Positions 4,856 through 5,292 of a DNA stretch of 5,292 nt are shown piece after piece; positions within the stretch are counted from its first letter, which is position 1; each line of letters starts with the position of its first letter. The notes below the pieces were generated by a model, which saw nothing but the letters and a program-made list of their open reading frames with translations, was not told the origin of the DNA and did no database searches. The stretch is taken from the NCBI GenBank assembly GCA_900769995.1, contig CAAGIT010000141.1:1-5292 (forward strand). The letters run 5' to 3'. Position numbers and translations under genes: made by a program. Source of the stretch: an uncultured Oscillospiraceae bacterium. Lineage in GTDB: Bacteria > Bacillota > Clostridia > Oscillospirales > Oscillospiraceae.

Positions 4856-5292
4856 ATGGAATACCAGAGCACAAGAAATGCTTCGTTACGCGCCAATTCT
4901 GCGGCAGCGGTGCTGCAGGGGCTTGCACCGGACGGCGGTCTGTTTGTCGCGCAGCTTCCCGCCGCGTTCGACTGGCGCGGGGTTTTGGAGCTGGACACCC
5001 TCGGCATGGCGGAGCGGATCCTGTCCGCCCTGCTGCCCGATTTGGAGCATATGCCCGAGCTGGTGCAGCGCGCCTATGCGGGCAAGTTTGAAACGGACGA
5101 GCTGACACCGCTGGTGCCTGTGGGTGAGCGTTATGTGCTCGAGCTGTTCCGCGGCCCGACCTCGGCGTTTAAGGACGTTGCGCTGTCGATGCTGCCGCGT
5201 CTTATCACCGCCGCGAAGGCACAGGAGGGTGTTTCGGAGGATATTCTCATCCTCACCGCCACCTCCGGCGACACCGGCAAGGCGGCATTGGC
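4856..5292 (+). CDS. thrC: Threonine synthase, N-terminal part (runs off window)
   Basis: This PLP enzyme converts O-phosphohomoserine to threonine, the last step of the pathway begun by the divergent operon. The first 145 residues are visible and open to the window end. The N-terminus MEYQSTRNAS is the YxSTRN opening of bacterial threonine synthases, followed by LAPDGGLFVAQ (23-33). FRGPTSAFKDVALSMLP (98-114) carries the PLP-binding lysine, K106. ILILTATSGDTGKAAL (130-145) is the phosphate-binding ATSGDTG loop. The start is ATG at 4856 with AGGTGA 5 nt upstream. It is divergent from hom, with 252 bp between the start codons. A homoserine kinase gene is not in the window and might follow. Confidence 0.95.
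   Translation, partial: MEYQSTRNASLRANSAAAVLQGLAPDGGLFVAQLPAAFDWRGVLELDTLGMAERILSALLPDLEHMPELVQRAYAGKFETDELTPLVPVGERYVLELFRGPTSAFKDVALSMLPRLITAAKAQEGVSEDILILTATSGDTGKAAL

Noticed and set aside
4596..5108. Several 75- to 97-codon frames over the intergenic region and the start of thrC
   Set aside because: They either cross the AT-rich control region without coding character or are other frames of thrC, which is itself open to the window end.

Overview
The window is GC-rich bacterial DNA. It most likely comes from a gut Firmicute of the Ruminococcaceae/Oscillospiraceae type. This rests on the character of the aspartate-pathway proteins, Shine-Dalgarno sequences of the AAGGAG kind, GTG as well as ATG starts, and short hairpin repeats (TCCCTTGTGTAAAGGGAG; GTAGGGG...CCCCTAC) of a style I associate with that group. 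No 16S or other marker gene is present, so the placement is an inference.

Positions 1-1014 hold no housekeeping gene and are built largely of repeats. The right end of a GTAGGGG-type palindromic repeat (1-20) is followed by a hairpin-rich stretch and a strong + strand terminator (104-138). Next comes a compact unit (160-617): two inverted arms, each carrying two hairpins, enclose a minus-strand DUF559 (PD-(D/E)XK nuclease-like) gene. The gene takes its ribosome binding site from one arm, and its original stop codon lies in the other. In this copy the gene is frameshifted near its 3' end. A complete GTAGGGG-type element follows (740-801), and then a minus-strand terminator (913-950).

Positions 1015-4603, minus strand, carry an operon in the order hom (homoserine dehydrogenase), lysC (aspartate kinase), asd (aspartate-semialdehyde dehydrogenase). 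lysC and asd are 12 bp apart, and the asd ribosome binding site overlaps the lysC stop codon. A 77-bp MITE-like insertion, with imperfect terminal inverted repeats and a perfect 4-bp TTAG/CTAA duplication, sits between hom and lysC. It starts on the base after the hom stop codon.

Positions 4604-4855 form an AT-rich divergent control region. It holds a good minus-strand promoter for hom, an unusual nested inverted repeat at the predicted 5' end of the hom mRNA (a possible pseudoknot or switch beside the ribosome binding site), and two further dyads. On the other side thrC (threonine synthase) starts at 4856 on the + strand and runs off the window.

Together the genes cover aspartate -> aspartyl phosphate -> aspartate semialdehyde -> homoserine, plus the last step to threonine. 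Only homoserine kinase (thrB) is missing, and it may lie beyond the window. The points most worth a second look are the hom leader structure, the nuclease-gene/inverted-arm unit, and the MITE at the hom stop codon.
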